Source: Paraburkholderia sp. FT54
Lineage (GTDB): Bacteria; Pseudomonadota; Gammaproteobacteria; Burkholderiales; Burkholderiaceae
DNA length: 64,000 nt
Direction: 5' to 3'
Assembly (NCBI RefSeq): GCF_031585635.1
Contig: NZ_CP134195.1
Location: forward strand, 2,914,001-2,978,000
Shown: positions 1-9,122 of the stretch, piece after piece
Position numbering within the stretch: position 1 is the first letter of the stretch
Layout: each line of letters begins with the position of its first letter
The notes under the pieces: generated by a model
Told to the model about the DNA's origin: nothing
The model's database searches: none
The model's input: the letters and a program-made list of their open reading frames with translations, nothing else
Translations under genes and position numbers: made by a program

Positions 1-301
1 GCAGCACGCGCTCCTGCGCATACGCGCCGGGCGGGCGCCCCACGTAGGCGATGCGATCGCCCACCTTCAGACCGGTCACGCCCGAGCCGAGCGCCGTCAC
101 AACGCCTGCCGCCTCCATGCCGAGACCGCCGGGCAGCGGCAACGGATAAAGACCCTTGCGGAAGTACACGTCGATGTAGTTCAGCCCGACCGCCGTCTGC
201 CTCACGCGGATCTCGCCCGCGCCCGGCTCACCGACTTCGACGTCGACCCACTTCATCACTTCGGGGCCGCCGGTTTTATCGAATCGGATTGCTTTGGCCA
301 T
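1..301 (-). CDS. NADPH:quinone oxidoreductase, 5' part only (cut by window edge)
   Basis: The first ~100 residues of a zinc-independent medium-chain dehydrogenase of the quinone oxidoreductase (QOR) family; the rest lies left of the window. Members reduce quinones with NADPH by one-electron transfer. The sequence shows the GroES-like start (AIRFDKTGGPEV), the family segment LNYIDVYFRKGLYPLPLP, and GLGMEAAGVV followed by VGDRIAYVG. Two ATGs lie in tandem at 304 and 301; the AAGGAG just upstream is better spaced for 301. It is transcribed leftward, 52 bases after the methylglyoxal synthase gene. The family call is firm; the substrate is not known. Confidence 0.88.
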   Translation of the reverse strand, partial: MAKAIRFDKTGGPEVMKWVDVEVGEPGAGEIRVRQTAVGLNYIDVYFRKGLYPLPLPGGLGMEAAGVVTALGSGVTGLKVGDRIAYVGRPPGAYAQERVL

Positions 302-353
302 CATGTCTCCTTGAGGTTAGGTGTCGCCTGGATCGGGTCGAGAGTGTGCGAAC

Positions 354-743
354 TCAAATCTGTTGCGTGAGGCGCAAGGTCAGCGAGTCGAGCACCATGC
401 GCGCCGTCGAAATGTTGGTCGCGCACGGAATGTTGTGCACGTCGCACGCGCGCACCAGCGCGTTGATGTCCGGCTCGTGCGGCTGCGGCGTCATCGGGTC
501 GCGCAGAAAGATCACCATGTCCACGCGCCCTTCCGCGAGTTGCGCGCCAATCTGCAGATCGCCGCCGTGCGGGCCGGACAACATGCGCTCGACCACGAGG
601 CCGTGCGCGTCGGCGATGCGCCCGCCGGTCGTGCCGGTCGCCACGATGTCGCAGCGCCGCAGCGTGTCGACGTATTCGCCGGCCAGTTTGACGATGTCGT
701 CTTTTTTATGATCGTGTGCGATCAGCGCGATACGGGTGGTCAT
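354..743 (-). CDS. mgsA: Methylglyoxal synthase
   Basis: Cytosolic enzyme converting dihydroxyacetone phosphate to methylglyoxal and phosphate, a bypass of lower glycolysis when phosphate is short. The 129-residue length is a little below the E. coli protein (152). The phosphate-binding GTTGG is at residues 37-41, the catalytic aspartate is in GPHGGD (Asp62), and the HEPDI segment (89-93) carries the active-site His and Asp. The histidine in the N-terminal IAHDHKK is also conserved. It lies between the quinone oxidoreductase and the dehydrogenase on the same strand; these may be co-transcribed, but no functional link is evident. Confidence 0.95.
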   Translation of the reverse strand: MTTRIALIAHDHKKDDIVKLAGEYVDTLRRCDIVATGTTGGRIADAHGLVVERMLSGPHGGDLQIGAQLAEGRVDMVIFLRDPMTPQPHEPDINALVRACDVHNIPCATNISTARMVLDSLTLRLTQQI

Positions 744-806
744 GACGTAAGACTCCTGGAACCGTTGTGATTGTCGTTGTTGTGGTGAGGCTTTAGGACG
801 TGCCGT

Positions 807-1586
807 TCAGAACGTGCCGGGATATGCGCCGCCGTCGATCAGCCAGTTCTGTCCGGTGATGTAGCCGGCGTGCACGCTGCACAGGAAGGCGCAGGCGGCG
901 CCGAATTCCTCGCGCGTGCCGAAACGGCCGGCGGGGATCGTCTTCGTGCGCTGCTTGCGGGCTTCGTCGACGGAAATGTTTTGCGCCTTGGCTTGCGCCG
1001 CGAAGGTGACGCCGATGCGGTCCGTGTCGAAAAGCCCCGGCAGCAGGTTGTTGATGGTCACGCCGGTAGGCGCGACCTTGCGCGCGAGTCCCGCGACGAA
1101 GCCGGTCAGCCCCGAGCGCGCGCCGTTGGACAAACCGAGCACGTCGATCGGCGCCTTCACCGCCGAACTCGTGATGTTGACGATGCGTCCGTAACCGTTT
1201 GCGCTCATCGAGTCGATGGTCGCGCGAATCAGTTCGATCGGCGTCAGCATGTTGCTCTCGAGCGCGCGGATCCAGTCTTCGTGCGTGAAGTTGCGGAAGT
1301 CGCCCGGCGGCGGGCCGCCCGCGTTGTTGACCAGAATGTCCGGCTGCGGACAGGCGGCGAGCGCCGCGGCGCGGCCTTCCGGCGTGGTGATGTCACAGGC
1401 CACCGTCTTCACTTCCACGCCGCTTTGTTTGCGAATCTCCGCGGCGGTCGCCTCCAGCGTCTCGGCGGTGCGCGCGACGATCGTCAGGTTGACGCCTTCG
1501 GCGGCGAGCGCTTCCGCGCAGCCGCGTCCCAATCCCTTGCTGGCCGCGCAGACCAGCGCGGTGCGTCCTGCGATTCCCATGTCCAT
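807..1586 (-). CDS. Short-chain dehydrogenase/reductase with an atypical active site
   Basis: A 259-residue Rossmann-fold SDR. The nucleotide-binding turn is AASKGLG (residues 14-20) and the NNAGG loop is at 87-91. The active-site serine is in NITSSAV (137-143). Where classical SDRs have Tyr-x-x-x-Lys, this protein has Ser153-Asn-Gly-Ala-Arg157, so both catalytic residues are changed. A BKR-like SDR branch with such LSNxxR sequences exists, so this is probably inherited rather than decay. The start is the ATG at 1586, preceded by GAGGAG; an upstream open extension to 1772 has no ribosome site. It is divergent from upp across about 290 bases. The substrate cannot be predicted. Confidence 0.85.
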   Translation of the reverse strand: MDMGIAGRTALVCAASKGLGRGCAEALAAEGVNLTIVARTAETLEATAAEIRKQSGVEVKTVACDITTPEGRAAALAACPQPDILVNNAGGPPPGDFRNFTHEDWIRALESNMLTPIELIRATIDSMSANGYGRIVNITSSAVKAPIDVLGLSNGARSGLTGFVAGLARKVAPTGVTINNLLPGLFDTDRIGVTFAAQAKAQNISVDEARKQRTKTIPAGRFGTREEFGAACAFLCSVHAGYITGQNWLIDGGAYPGTF

Positions 1587-1874
1587 CAGTGTTCTCCTCG
1601 TGAAGTTGCGCCTCGAGACAAAACGCTGGGCCGCCCCAGGTTTTCCCGCTCCGTGGCCTGGCGCGAAGCGACAGGTCTGGATGCGCTCTCGTGGCAAAGT
1701 TTCCCCGATTCTAGAAGAATCGGTGCCGGACTGCGCCGGGCCGCTGCAATCTCCGGTATCTTCGAGCGGCACTCTTTCGGTAAACTTGCGCCGTGGCGCG
1801 TCCGCCCGCCAGCCGGTTCTCCGGCCGTGCGGCGCGCCGAACCGATCCCTCTAGCCGCCCCGCGCGCACCCGCC

Positions 1875-2525
1875 ATGACCCAGGACAGCCGTTTTCCCAA
1901 TCTCTTCATCCTCGATCACCCGCTGATCCAGCACAAGCTGTCGCATATGCGCGACCGGGATACCTCGACTCGCACGTTCCGCGAACTGCTGCGTGAAATC
2001 ACGCTGCTGATGGGCTACGAAATCACCCGCAATCTGCCCATGACCACGCGCCGCCTGACCACGCCGCTCGTCGAGATCGACGCGCCGGTGATCGCCGGCA
2101 AGAAGCTGGCGATCGTGCCGGTGCTGCGGGCCGGCATCGGCATGTCGGACGGCCTGCTGGAGCTGGTGCCGTCGGCGCGCGTGGGCCACATCGGCGTGTA
2201 TCGCGCCGAGGACCATCGGCCGGTCGAATATCTGGTGCGGCTGCCCGACCTCGAAGACCGCGTGTTCATTCTGTGCGATCCGATGGTCGCGACCGGCTAT
2301 TCCGCCGTGCACGCCGTCGATGTGCTCAAGCGCCGCAATGTGGCCGGCGAGAACATCATGTTCCTCGCGCTGGTCGCCGCGCCCGAAGGCGTGCAGGTGT
2401 TTCAGGACGCCCATCCGGACGTCAAGCTGTATGTCGCCTCGCTCGATTCGCATCTGAACGAGCACGCGTACATCGTGCCGGGTCTCGGCGACGCCGGCGA
2501 CCGCCTGTTCGGCACGAAAAACTGA
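1875..2525 (+). CDS. upp: Uracil phosphoribosyltransferase
   Basis: Pyrimidine salvage: uracil + PRPP gives UMP and pyrophosphate. The 216-residue protein is collinear with the bacterial family: [11 protein letters not shown] near residue 57, [10 protein letters not shown], the PRPP-binding loop [10 protein letters not shown] (usually DPMLATGGSA), and the C-terminal [21 protein letters not shown] that contacts uracil. The ATG at 1875 matches the family N-terminus; a much longer open frame upstream reads through the SDR gene antisense and is not coding. Confidence 0.96.
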   Translation: MTQDSRFPNLFILDHPLIQHKLSHMRDRDTSTRTFRELLREITLLMGYEITRNLPMTTRRLTTPLVEIDAPVIAGKKLAIVPVLRAGIGMSDGLLELVPSARVGHIGVYRAEDHRPVEYLVRLPDLEDRVFILCDPMVATGYSAVHAVDVLKRRNVAGENIMFLALVAAPEGVQVFQDAHPDVKLYVASLDSHLNEHAYIVPGLGDAGDRLFGTKN

Positions 2526-2976
2526 AAGCGGCCTGAAAAGCGCGTGACGGCGTGCGCCAGACGCCGCTGCCGCGCACTTTTCGCGGCGTTGGCCGCTATC
2601 TCGTCCTCTGCCGCGCCCCCGCGGCGTGATAAAATTCGACTCCGCTCAAAGAGCGGCTCAACTCGCATCACCGCCTGGCGCACCGCGCCTTTCGCGGGGC
2701 CTGGCAGGCCGGCGCGGCGCTTGCCGCACGCCAGCCGCGCCGCCCCGTCCCAATCGCGCTGCCAACCCGCGGTCCCGCTAGCCGGGCCCGGCCGGGCGCG
2801 ATCAGGCCCGAGACGGTCAGCCACGGGCGGTTAACCGCGAACAGTTGAGCCGGTCAGTCAGGCAGCGGGCGGTTTGACATCGAGGCGCAGAACAAGCAGG
2901 CACGCGCAAGCGCCCGACATCGCAACGACAATTGCACAATGCGTGCGCCCCACTGGCGCGCGCGATGGAGAAAGGT
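2526..2976. other. Intergenic region between upp and yebC
   Basis: About 450 G+C-rich bases with no credible gene. It contains a short hairpin (CCGCTC, loop AAA, GAGCGG, at 2642-2656) just after an A+T pocket with TAAAAT at 2630. The hairpin is not followed by a T run, so it is not a clear terminator. The promoter of yebC and the downstream genes is expected here, but I could not pick a convincing -35/-10 pair. Confidence 0.5.
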
Positions 2977-3705
2977 ATGGCGGGTCATTCGAAATGGGCC
3001 AACATCAAGCATAAGAAAGCAGCGGCCGACGCCAAGCGCGGCAAGGTCTGGACGCGGCTCATCAAGGAAATTCAGGTCGCGGCCCGCATGGGCGGCGGCG
3101 ACATCGACTCGAACCCGCGTCTGCGGCTCGCCGTCGAAAAGGCGTACGACGCCAACATGCCGAAAGATAACGTCAACCGCGCGATCCAGCGTGGCGTGGG
3201 CGGCGTGGACGGCGCAAGCTACGAAGAAATCCGCTACGAAGGCTACGGCATCGGCGGCGCGGCGGTGATCGTGGATACCATGACCGACAACCGCACGCGT
3301 ACGGTGGCGGAAGTGCGTCACGCGTTCTCGAAGAACGGCGGCAACATGGGCACGGACGGCTCGGTGTCGTTCATGTTCGATCACGTCGGCCAGTTCCTGT
3401 TCGCGCCCGGCACGCCGGAAGACAAGCTGATGGAAGCCGCGCTCGAAGCCGGCGCTGACGACGTCGTCACGAATGAAGACGGCAGTATCGAAGTGCTGTG
3501 CCCGCCGAACGATTTCCCGAAGGTGAAGTCCGCGCTGGAAGCCGCGGGCTTCAAGGCCGAGCTGGCCGAGGTGACGATGAAACCTCAGACGGAAGTCGAG
3601 TTCACCGGCGAGGACGCGGTGAAAATGCAGAAGCTGCTCGACGCGCTGGAGAATCTGGACGACGTGCAGGAAGTCTATACAAACGCCGCGATCGCCGACG
3701 AATGA
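2977..3705 (+). CDS. yebC: YebC/PmpR family protein (TACO1-like)
   Basis: A 242-residue cytosolic protein of the YebC family. The family is known as a DNA-binding regulator (PmpR) and, more recently, as a translation factor helping ribosomes through difficult motifs. The signature start [20 protein letters not shown] and the block PKDNVNRAI...GG are present at full length. The ATG at 2977 (AAAGGT just upstream) gives the conserved MAGHS N-terminus; in-frame upstream starts add unconserved residues. It is followed by purD after 240 bases. Confidence 0.95.
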   Translation: MAGHSKWANIKHKKAAADAKRGKVWTRLIKEIQVAARMGGGDIDSNPRLRLAVEKAYDANMPKDNVNRAIQRGVGGVDGASYEEIRYEGYGIGGAAVIVDTMTDNRTRTVAEVRHAFSKNGGNMGTDGSVSFMFDHVGQFLFAPGTPEDKLMEAALEAGADDVVTNEDGSIEVLCPPNDFPKVKSALEAAGFKAELAEVTMKPQTEVEFTGEDAVKMQKLLDALENLDDVQEVYTNAAIADE

Positions 3706-3945
3706 GCGCGCCCCGGCAGCGCGTGGCGCGTGGGTTCGTGTCGAGCCACGCCCATGCCGTCGGCTGGCCCTCGCGTCGTTGCGGAGCGAGCGTGCGTGTG
3801 ACTGCGCACCGCGCTTCCACCCGGGTTCGCCCTGTGCCCTGCGCGCCGGCAACGGCTGCTGCGGGCTCAATGCAAACCTTGTTGTCATTCCACGGCTGAG
3901 CACGCTGCGTCAGCCGTTTATGGTTTTTAAGTCTCGGGGATTCAC

Positions 3946-5244
3946 ATGAAGTTACTCGTCGTCGGTTCCGGCGGTCGCGAACATGCGCTCGCATGGAAGC
4001 TCGCGCAATCGCCGCGGGTTCAGCTCGTCTACGTTGCTCCCGGCAACGGCGGCACCGCCCAGGACGAGCGTCTGCGCAACGTCGACATCACCGAGCCGGC
4101 TGCGCTCGCCGATTTCGTCGAAAAAGAACAGATCGCCTTCACGCTGGTCGGGCCGGAGGCGCCGCTCGCGGCCGGCATCGTCAATCTGTTCCGCCAGCGC
4201 GGTCTGAAGATTTTCGGGCCGACCAAAGAAGCCGCTCAGCTCGAAAGCTCGAAGGACTTCGCCAAGGCGTTCATGAAGCGCCACGCGATTCCGACCGCCG
4301 AATACGAAACCTTCGCCGACGTCGCCGCCGCGCACGCGTATCTCGACGCCAAGGGTGCGCCGATCGTCATCAAGGCCGACGGCCTCGCCGCGGGCAAGGG
4401 CGTGGTGGTCGCGCAAACGCTGGAAGAAGCGCACGCCGCGGTCGACATGATGCTGTCGGACAACAAGCTCGGCGATGCCGGCGCGCGTGTCGTGATCGAG
4501 GAGTTTCTCGCCGGCGAGGAAGCGAGCTTCATCGTGATGGTCGACGGCAAGCATGTGCTGCCGCTCGCGTCGAGCCAGGACCACAAACGCCTGCTCGACG
4601 GCGACCTCGGTCCGAACACGGGCGGCATGGGCGCCTATTCGCCCGCGCCGATCGTCACGCCGCAACTGCATGCCCGCGTGATGCGCGAAATCATCCTGCC
4701 GACGGTGCGCGGCATGGAAAAGGAAGGCATCCGCTACACCGGTTTCCTGTACGCCGGTCTGATGATCGACGCGCAAGGCAACCCGAAAACGCTCGAATTC
4801 AACTGCCGTATGGGCGACCCCGAAACGCAGCCGATCATGGCGCGTCTGAAGGGCGACTATTCGAAGGTGGTCGAGCAGGCCATCGCCGGCACGCTCGATA
4901 CGGTGGAACTGGAGTGGGACCGCCGCACCGCGCTCGGCGTCGTGCTCGCCGCGTACAACTATCCGGACACGCCGCGCAAGGGTGACCGCATCAACGACAT
5001 TCCGGCTGAAACCGCGGATTCGGTCACGTTCCACGCCGGCACCACGCTGACGGACGGCAAGCTGACCACCTCGGGCGGCCGCGTGCTGTGCGTGGTCGGT
5101 CTGGCGGATTCGGTGCGCAGCGCGCAGTCGGTCGCGTACGAAACGATCAATCAGATCTCGTTCGACGGCATGCAGTATCGCCGCGACATCGGCTACCGTG
5201 CGTTGAACCGCAAGCACGACGCCAGGACCGAAGGCAAGCACTAA
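3946..5244 (+). CDS. purD: Phosphoribosylamine--glycine ligase (GAR synthetase)
   Basis: Second step of purine synthesis: phosphoribosylamine + glycine + ATP gives glycinamide ribonucleotide. At 432 residues it is slightly above the family norm. The N-domain motif VGSGGREHA is at residues 6-14, the ATP-grasp loop ADGLAAGKGVVV near 144-155, then EEFLAGEEASF, and metal ligands in FNCRMGDPETQ. A large open frame on the opposite strand is an artefact of codon bias. hemF follows after 273 bases on the same strand. The window also holds purT, for the next purine step. Confidence 0.97.
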   Translation: MKLLVVGSGGREHALAWKLAQSPRVQLVYVAPGNGGTAQDERLRNVDITEPAALADFVEKEQIAFTLVGPEAPLAAGIVNLFRQRGLKIFGPTKEAAQLESSKDFAKAFMKRHAIPTAEYETFADVAAAHAYLDAKGAPIVIKADGLAAGKGVVVAQTLEEAHAAVDMMLSDNKLGDAGARVVIEEFLAGEEASFIVMVDGKHVLPLASSQDHKRLLDGDLGPNTGGMGAYSPAPIVTPQLHARVMREIILPTVRGMEKEGIRYTGFLYAGLMIDAQGNPKTLEFNCRMGDPETQPIMARLKGDYSKVVEQAIAGTLDTVELEWDRRTALGVVLAAYNYPDTPRKGDRINDIPAETADSVTFHAGTTLTDGKLTTSGGRVLCVVGLADSVRSAQSVAYETINQISFDGMQYRRDIGYRALNRKHDARTEGKH

Positions 5245-5517
5245 GCCATCATCCCACTCGCCCGCGTGCGGCGCCAACGGCGCTACACTGCGGGTTTTCG
5301 CGGCGGCTTTCACGTTGCTCACCGCGCCCACCGCAGCATGTGGGACGATATGGGCCGAGGCAGGCCCAACGTGGCCTGAGCGGGGCGGCGGTATCCCGCC
5401 CGGCGCGAAAAACCGCATGGCCACGCCTGCGCAGGTTACACCTGGCGCGGACTTGGCCCTCGCCCTTCACTAAGAACCCGCGGCACGACGAGCGTGCCGC
5501 CCTCAGCATCTGCATTC

Positions 5518-6441
5518 ATGACCGATTCGAGCTACGACGCACAGGCCGTGCGCGGCTGGCTGCAAGGCCTGCAAACGCATATCGCGGACACGCTCGGCGC
5601 GTTCGACGGCACGCCGTTCGCCACCGACACCTGGCAGCGCGCGCCCGGCGAGAAGCTGCGCGGCGGCGGCTGCACGCGGATTCTCGAAGGCGGCAACTTC
5701 TTCGAACGGGCCGGCATCGGTTTCTCGGACGTCGCGGGCGACACCTTGCCGGGTTCGGCGAGCGCGGCGCGTCCGCAACTGGGCGGCCGCGGTTTCGAAG
5801 CAATGGGCGTGTCGCTCGTGCTGCACCCGCACAATCCGCACTGCCCGACCGTGCATATGAACGTGCGTCTCCTGATCGCGACCAAGGCCGGCGAAGAACC
5901 GGTGTTCTGGTTCGGTGGCGGCATGGATCTGACGCCGTACTACGGTTACGAAGAAGACGCGCAGCATTTCCATCGCACCTGCCGCGACGCGCTGCAGCCT
6001 TATGGCGCGGACCTCTACCCGAGTTTCAAGCGCTGGTGCGACGAGTATTTCTTCCTCAAGCACCGCAACGAGCCGCGCGGCATCGGCGGGATTTTCTTCG
6101 ACGATTTCTCGGCGCCGGGCTTCGATCAATCGTTCGCGATGCTCAAAAGTGTCGGCGACGCGTTCCTCAAAGCGTACCTGCCGATCATCGAAAGGCGCCG
6201 CAACATTCCGTACGGTCAAGCCGAGCGCGATTTTCAAGCTTACCGGCGCGGGCGCTACGTCGAGTTCAATCTGGTCTTCGACCGTGGCACACTGTTCGGG
6301 CTGCAAAGCGGCGGACGCACGGAATCGATCCTGATGTCCATGCCGCCTGTGGTGAACTGGCGCTACGACTGGCAGCCCGAACCGGGCACGCCGGAAGCGC
6401 GTCTTTATAGCGATTTTCTCGTGCCGCGCGAGTGGGTGTGA
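5518..6441 (+). CDS. hemF: Oxygen-dependent coproporphyrinogen III oxidase
   Basis: Heme pathway: oxidative decarboxylation of coproporphyrinogen III to protoporphyrinogen IX using O2. The 307 residues match the usual length near 300. Conserved blocks seen: [46 protein letters not shown] followed by HFHRTC, and [10 protein letters not shown]. The ATG at 5518 gives MTDSSYDAQ; an upstream in-frame start at 5494 has no ribosome site. It opens the compact block hemF-nadD-rsfS-rlmH-maf-rng. Confidence 0.97.
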   Translation: MTDSSYDAQAVRGWLQGLQTHIADTLGAFDGTPFATDTWQRAPGEKLRGGGCTRILEGGNFFERAGIGFSDVAGDTLPGSASAARPQLGGRGFEAMGVSLVLHPHNPHCPTVHMNVRLLIATKAGEEPVFWFGGGMDLTPYYGYEEDAQHFHRTCRDALQPYGADLYPSFKRWCDEYFFLKHRNEPRGIGGIFFDDFSAPGFDQSFAMLKSVGDAFLKAYLPIIERRRNIPYGQAERDFQAYRRGRYVEFNLVFDRGTLFGLQSGGRTESILMSMPPVVNWRYDWQPEPGTPEARLYSDFLVPREWV

Positions 6442-6490
6442 CGGGCCGCGCCCGCACCTCGCTCCAGTCGTCACGACAAAGGATCTTCAC

Positions 6491-7207
6491 CTGAAGCCGA
6501 ACGCTCATCCTGTTGCCCTGCCTCGCCGGATCGGACTGCTCGGCGGCACTTTCGATCCGATCCACGAAGGCCACCTCGCGCTCGCGCGGCGTTTCGCGCA
6601 CGTGCTGCAACTGACCGAACTCGTGCTGTTGCCCGCCGGGCAGCCCTGGCAGAAAGCGGACGTGTCGCCGGCCGTGCATCGCCTTGCCATGACGCGCGCG
6701 GCGGCTGGCGAACTGGAACTGCCGGGCGCGAGCGTGCGTGTCGCGACCGACGAGATCGATCACGACGGCCCGACTTACACGATCGACACGCTGCGACGCT
6801 GGCGTGAACGCGAAGGTGAGGACGCCTCGATCGCGCTCCTGATCGGCGCGGATCAACTGGTGCATCTCGACACATGGCGCGACTGGCGGCGCCTGTTCGA
6901 CTTTGCCCATATCTGCGCGGCCACCCGGCCCGGTTTCGACCTCGCGTCGATTCCGCCGGCGGTCGCTCAAGAAATCGACGCGCGCCGTGCCCGCGCCGAC
7001 GTTCTGCAAGCTACGCCCTGCGGCCACTTGCTGATCGATACGACGCTTGCGTTCAACGTTTCGGCCACCGACATTCGCGCGCATCTGCGCGAGCAGGTGA
7101 ACCAGCGGCTCGCCCTCGCGGGCGGCGAACAGCAAGACCAGGCGGCGAGCCATGTCCCCACCGCGGTGTGGGACTATATTCTTCAACATCATCTGTACCA
7201 CCGGTAA
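6491..7207 (+). CDS. nadD: Nicotinate-nucleotide adenylyltransferase, apparent CTG start
   Basis: NAD synthesis: nicotinate mononucleotide + ATP gives deamido-NAD. The essential nucleotide-binding motif [11 protein letters not shown] is encoded at about 6542-6574, and the C-terminal SATDIR (ISxTxxR-like) near 7060-7077. In this frame there is no ATG, GTG or TTG between the end of hemF and the motif. The first such codon, GTG at 6602, would delete the active site. The best start is CTG at 6491, with AAAGGA at 6478-6483 seven bases before it, giving 238 residues; CTG at 6518 is a second option. It lies 49 bases after hemF and 5 bases before rsfS. Confidence 0.93.
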   Translation: MKPNAHPVALPRRIGLLGGTFDPIHEGHLALARRFAHVLQLTELVLLPAGQPWQKADVSPAVHRLAMTRAAAGELELPGASVRVATDEIDHDGPTYTIDTLRRWREREGEDASIALLIGADQLVHLDTWRDWRRLFDFAHICAATRPGFDLASIPPAVAQEIDARRARADVLQATPCGHLLIDTTLAFNVSATDIRAHLREQVNQRLALAGGEQQDQAASHVPTAVWDYILQHHLYHR

Positions 7208-7212
7208 CCCCA

Positions 7213-7671
7213 ATGGATATTCGCAAACTGCAACGCGTGATCGTCGACGCTCTCGAAGACGTCAAGGCGCAAGACATCAAGGTGTTCAACACCAGCCACC
7301 TGACCGCGCTGTTCGATCGCGTGATCGTCGCGAGCGGCACCTCGAACCGGCAAACCAAGGCGCTCGCTTCGAGCGTGCGCGAGAGCGTCAAGGAAGCCGG
7401 CGGCGACATCGTCAGCACCGAGGGCGAGGACGTCGGCGAATGGGTGCTGGTGGATTGCGGCGACGCGATTGTGCACATCCTGCAACCGGCCCTGCGCCAG
7501 TACTACAACCTCGAAGAAATCTGGGGCGACAAGCCGGTGCGCATCAAGCTGTCCACGCCCGATCCGTTCGGCGGCGCGCGTTCGAGCGAGCCCGATGAAG
7601 ACGAGGACGAAGACGAAGACGCGCCGGCGGTGAAGAAGCCCGTGCGTAAGACGGCCGCCCGCCGCAAGTAA
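7213..7671 (+). CDS. rsfS: Ribosome silencing factor RsfS (Iojap/YbeB family)
   Basis: Binds ribosomal protein L14 (uL14) and blocks subunit joining in starvation. The core (residues 1 to ~115) has the family blocks [19 protein letters not shown] and [15 protein letters not shown] with [15 protein letters not shown]. At 152 residues it is longer than E. coli RsfS (105). The extra tail is an acidic run of alternating Asp/Glu followed by a Lys/Arg-rich end ([13 protein letters not shown]). It starts 5 bases after nadD, so it is very likely translationally linked to it. Confidence 0.95.
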   Translation: MDIRKLQRVIVDALEDVKAQDIKVFNTSHLTALFDRVIVASGTSNRQTKALASSVRESVKEAGGDIVSTEGEDVGEWVLVDCGDAIVHILQPALRQYYNLEEIWGDKPVRIKLSTPDPFGGARSSEPDEDEDEDEDAPAVKKPVRKTAARRK

Positions 7672-7735
7672 GCAGGCGGGCCTTGGGCGACTCACGCCAT
7701 CCTGGTCCGCGACTACCTTCGCGATTCGATCCGTC

Positions 7736-8206
7736 ATGAAACTGCATATCCTCGCCGTCGGCCACAAGATGCCGGACTGGATCGCCACCGGCTTCGACGA
7801 ATACGCGAAGCGCATGCCGCCCGAACTGCGTATTGAACTGCGCGAAATCAAACCCGAGCAGCGTTCGTCGGGACGGCCGGCGGACAGTGTGATGGCCGCC
7901 GAACGTATCAAGATCGAAGCCGCGTTGCCGAAGAATGCGCGCATTGTCGCGCTCGACGAACGCGGCAAGGACTGGACCACCATGCAACTCGCCGGCGCCC
8001 TGCCCGGCTGGCAGCAGGACGGCCGCGACGTGGCGTTCCTGATCGGCGGCGCCGACGGGCTCGACCCCGATCTGAAAGCGCGCGCCGACATGCTGCTGCG
8101 CGTCTCCAGCCTGACTTTGCCGCACGCGATGGTCCGCGTGCTGCTTGCTGAACAGCTTTACCGCGCGTGGACCATCACGCAAAATCACCCCTATCATCGC
8201 GTATGA
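7736..8206 (+). CDS. rlmH: 23S rRNA pseudouridine-1915 N3-methyltransferase
   Basis: SPOUT-class methyltransferase that modifies pseudouridine 1915 in helix 69 of 23S rRNA on the assembled 70S ribosome. The 156-residue length fits the family (E. coli 155). The knot region shows [17 protein letters not shown] (SAM-binding loop) and [22 protein letters not shown] near the end. NHPYHR at the C-terminus is the family signature. It lies 64 bases after rsfS, an order conserved in many proteobacteria. Confidence 0.97.
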   Translation: MKLHILAVGHKMPDWIATGFDEYAKRMPPELRIELREIKPEQRSSGRPADSVMAAERIKIEAALPKNARIVALDERGKDWTTMQLAGALPGWQQDGRDVAFLIGGADGLDPDLKARADMLLRVSSLTLPHAMVRVLLAEQLYRAWTITQNHPYHRV

Positions 8207-8483
8207 GCGAACGCGGCGGCGCGTGAAATGCGCGGCTGGCGCGCGGGTTGTCAGCCGCGGCTTCAGATTGCGCCTTGAATTGCGCGCCTTGCATCGCGCC
8301 TCGTTGTCGTGGTTTTTGGGTCGCGTTTGCGGCGCTGAGTGACGTGCAGGTTGGCATGCACAAAGGCACGCGCGTTGTACGCGTTGCCATGCTCGTACCG
8401 CCGGCATTCCCTACCGCGCTGATCGACGCTCGACCGTCACGCTCGTCGCACACCCATGCAATCCGCTTCATCGAGACCTGTTC

Positions 8484-9113
8484 ATGTCCACGTCCGCCGC
8501 TTCGCTGCATCCGTTCGTCTACCTCGCTTCGCAAAGTCCACGCCGCCAGGAGCTGTTGCAACAGCTCGGCGTGCGTTTCGAACTGCTGCTGCCGCGCCCC
8601 GATGAAGACGCCGAAGCGCTCGAAGCCGAGCTGCCCGACGAACGCGCGCACGACTACGTGCAGCGGGTGTGCATCGCCAAGGCGCAGGCGGCCCGCGCGC
8701 GCCTCGTGGCCGGCGGCCATGCCGCGCGGCCGATTCTGGTTGCGGATACAACCGTCACGATCGACGACGCGATTCTCGGCAAGCCCGTCGATGCCGACGA
8801 CGCCGTCGCGATGCTCAAACGCCTCGCCGGCCGCGATCACGAAGTGCTGACCGCCGTGGCCGTGATCGATGCCGAGGGCGCGCTGCTGCCGGCCGCGCTA
8901 TCCGTGTCGAAGGTGCGTTTTGCTGCACTGCACGCAGACGCGATCCGCCGCTATGCGGCGAGCGGCGAGCCGCTCGGCAAGGCGGGCGCGTACGGTGTGC
9001 AGGGGCGCGCGGCGGAGTTTATCGAGCATATCGACGGGTCCTATTCAGGTATCATGGGTTTGCCGCTTTTTGAAACCGCTGCCCTCCTGCGCGCAGCGCG
9101 CATCGACTTCTAA
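8484..9113 (+). CDS. maf: Maf-family nucleoside triphosphate pyrophosphatase (probably dTTP/UTP type)
   Basis: House-cleaning pyrophosphatase that hydrolyses dTTP/UTP or modified nucleotides to monophosphates. The 209-residue protein opens with the Maf signature [12 protein letters not shown] and carries [22 protein letters not shown] and the C-terminal [33 protein letters not shown] is typical of the YhdE-like branch, hence the dTTP/UTP guess. It ends 9 bases before rng; maf-rng is a conserved pair. Confidence 0.93.
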   Translation: MSTSAASLHPFVYLASQSPRRQELLQQLGVRFELLLPRPDEDAEALEAELPDERAHDYVQRVCIAKAQAARARLVAGGHAARPILVADTTVTIDDAILGKPVDADDAVAMLKRLAGRDHEVLTAVAVIDAEGALLPAALSVSKVRFAALHADAIRRYAASGEPLGKAGAYGVQGRAAEFIEHIDGSYSGIMGLPLFETAALLRAARIDF

Positions 9114-9122
9114 AATAACACC

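Noticed and set aside
870..1874. N-terminal extension of Upp to 551 residues
   Set aside because: Antisense to the SDR gene; Upp homologues begin at the ATG at 1875.
3952..5424. 490-residue open frame antisense to purD
   Set aside because: Arg/His-rich composition, no motifs, exact overlap with a certain gene; product of G+C bias at third codon positions.
7657..7681. GCCCGCC/GGCGGGC stem at the rsfS stop as a terminator
   Set aside because: No T run follows and rlmH continues on the same strand 64 bases later.
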